DNA of 6,075 bases. Source: Polynucleobacter sp. GTDB taxonomy: Bacteria; Pseudomonadota; Gammaproteobacteria; Burkholderiales; Burkholderiaceae. Of the stretch, positions 5,926 through 6,075 are shown one piece after another (positions within the stretch are counted from its first letter, which is position 1; each line of letters starts with the position of its first letter). Both the position numbers and the translations under genes were made by a program. The stretch is taken from contig JAGVCB010000112.1 of the NCBI GenBank assembly GCA_020059445.1, positions 1 to 6,075 of the forward strand. Direction: 5' to 3'. The notes beneath the pieces are model-generated. The model did not search any database. It was not told the origin of the DNA and was given only the letters and a program-made list of their open reading frames with translations.

Positions 5926-6075
5926 ATGCAGAAGTTATCGGCTGAAATATTGGCCAAAACTAGTTCGGTGACATGGTCACCCCCCCTACCCGGACCAAGG
6001 GATGGGCAGCGCTTTACCTTGAGCGGCTTAAATGGTTCTTCTGATGCTGCGGTGATTGCTCAACAGGCCTTAACT
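5926..6075 (+). CDS. mfd: Mfd, transcription-repair coupling factor (N-terminal part, runs off the window)
   Basis: Only the first 50 codons are visible, in one open frame to the window edge. The segment RDGQRFTLSGLNGSSDAAVIAQQAL matches my recollection of the start of Burkholderiales Mfd (a 'KRF-L-GL-GSADAL-LA' pattern). Its position, divergent from ispD-ispF, is also the usual neighbourhood of mfd in Burkholderia. Mfd is a large (about 1150 residue) DNA translocase that removes stalled RNA polymerase and recruits UvrA; none of its helicase motifs fall inside the window, so the call rests on a short match plus context. The ATG is the only one before the conserved part, and an in-frame TAG lies at 5920-5922, so the start is well fixed. 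There is no ribosome binding site. A run of seven C lies at 5980-5986. Confidence 0.75.
   Translation, partial: MQKLSAEILAKTSSVTWSPPLPGPRDGQRFTLSGLNGSSDAAVIAQQALT

Noticed and set aside
1..6075. CRISPR array, insertion sequence, phage or other new multi-gene system.
   Set aside because: No regularly spaced repeats, transposase, integrase or terminal inverted repeats; apart from the edge antitoxin fragment, all substantial genes are conserved housekeeping families.

Overview
The window looks like chromosomal housekeeping DNA from a betaproteobacterium of the order Burkholderiales, probably Polynucleobacter or a close low-GC relative. The grounds are the trigger factor-clpP-clpX cluster, the Burkholderiales-style IspD start ([12 protein letters not shown]), ispD-ispF lying next to mfd, moderate GC content and very short intergenic gaps. 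The genus assignment is inference.

Left part (1-3494). A minus-strand block, tig-clpP-clpX, encodes the ribosome-bound chaperone trigger factor and both subunits of the ClpXP protease. Gaps are 44 and 39 bp, and a good candidate sigma-32 (heat-shock) promoter lies just upstream of tig, so the block is probably one protein-quality-control operon. At the far left edge a plus-strand HigA-type antitoxin fragment runs head-on into the 3' end of clpX. It has lost its DNA-binding C-terminus and is best read as a decayed toxin-antitoxin module.

Middle part (3495-4644). A 257 bp divergent spacer carries the promoters for tig (minus) and mscL (plus), a 6 bp dyad, and a 27-codon ORF with a good ribosome binding site but no other support. 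mscL (mechanosensitive channel) and a small cytoplasmic FKBP-type prolyl isomerase follow as a two-gene unit 9 bp apart. They end at a strong bidirectional hairpin terminator that also serves the convergent ispF.

Right part (4645-6075). ispF and ispD, two enzymes of the MEP isoprenoid pathway, are translationally coupled through a TAATG overlap on the minus strand. ispD diverges from the start of mfd (transcription-repair coupling factor), which runs off the right edge. Only 25 bp separate the two start codons, with overlapping -10 boxes, so one or both mRNAs may be almost leaderless.

I found no mobile element, CRISPR array, rRNA or tRNA, and no convincing undescribed multi-gene system. The points most worth a second look are the antitoxin relic against clpX, the heat-shock promoter of tig, the ispD/mfd spacer, and a lysine-rich reading frame continuing in frame past the ispF stop.
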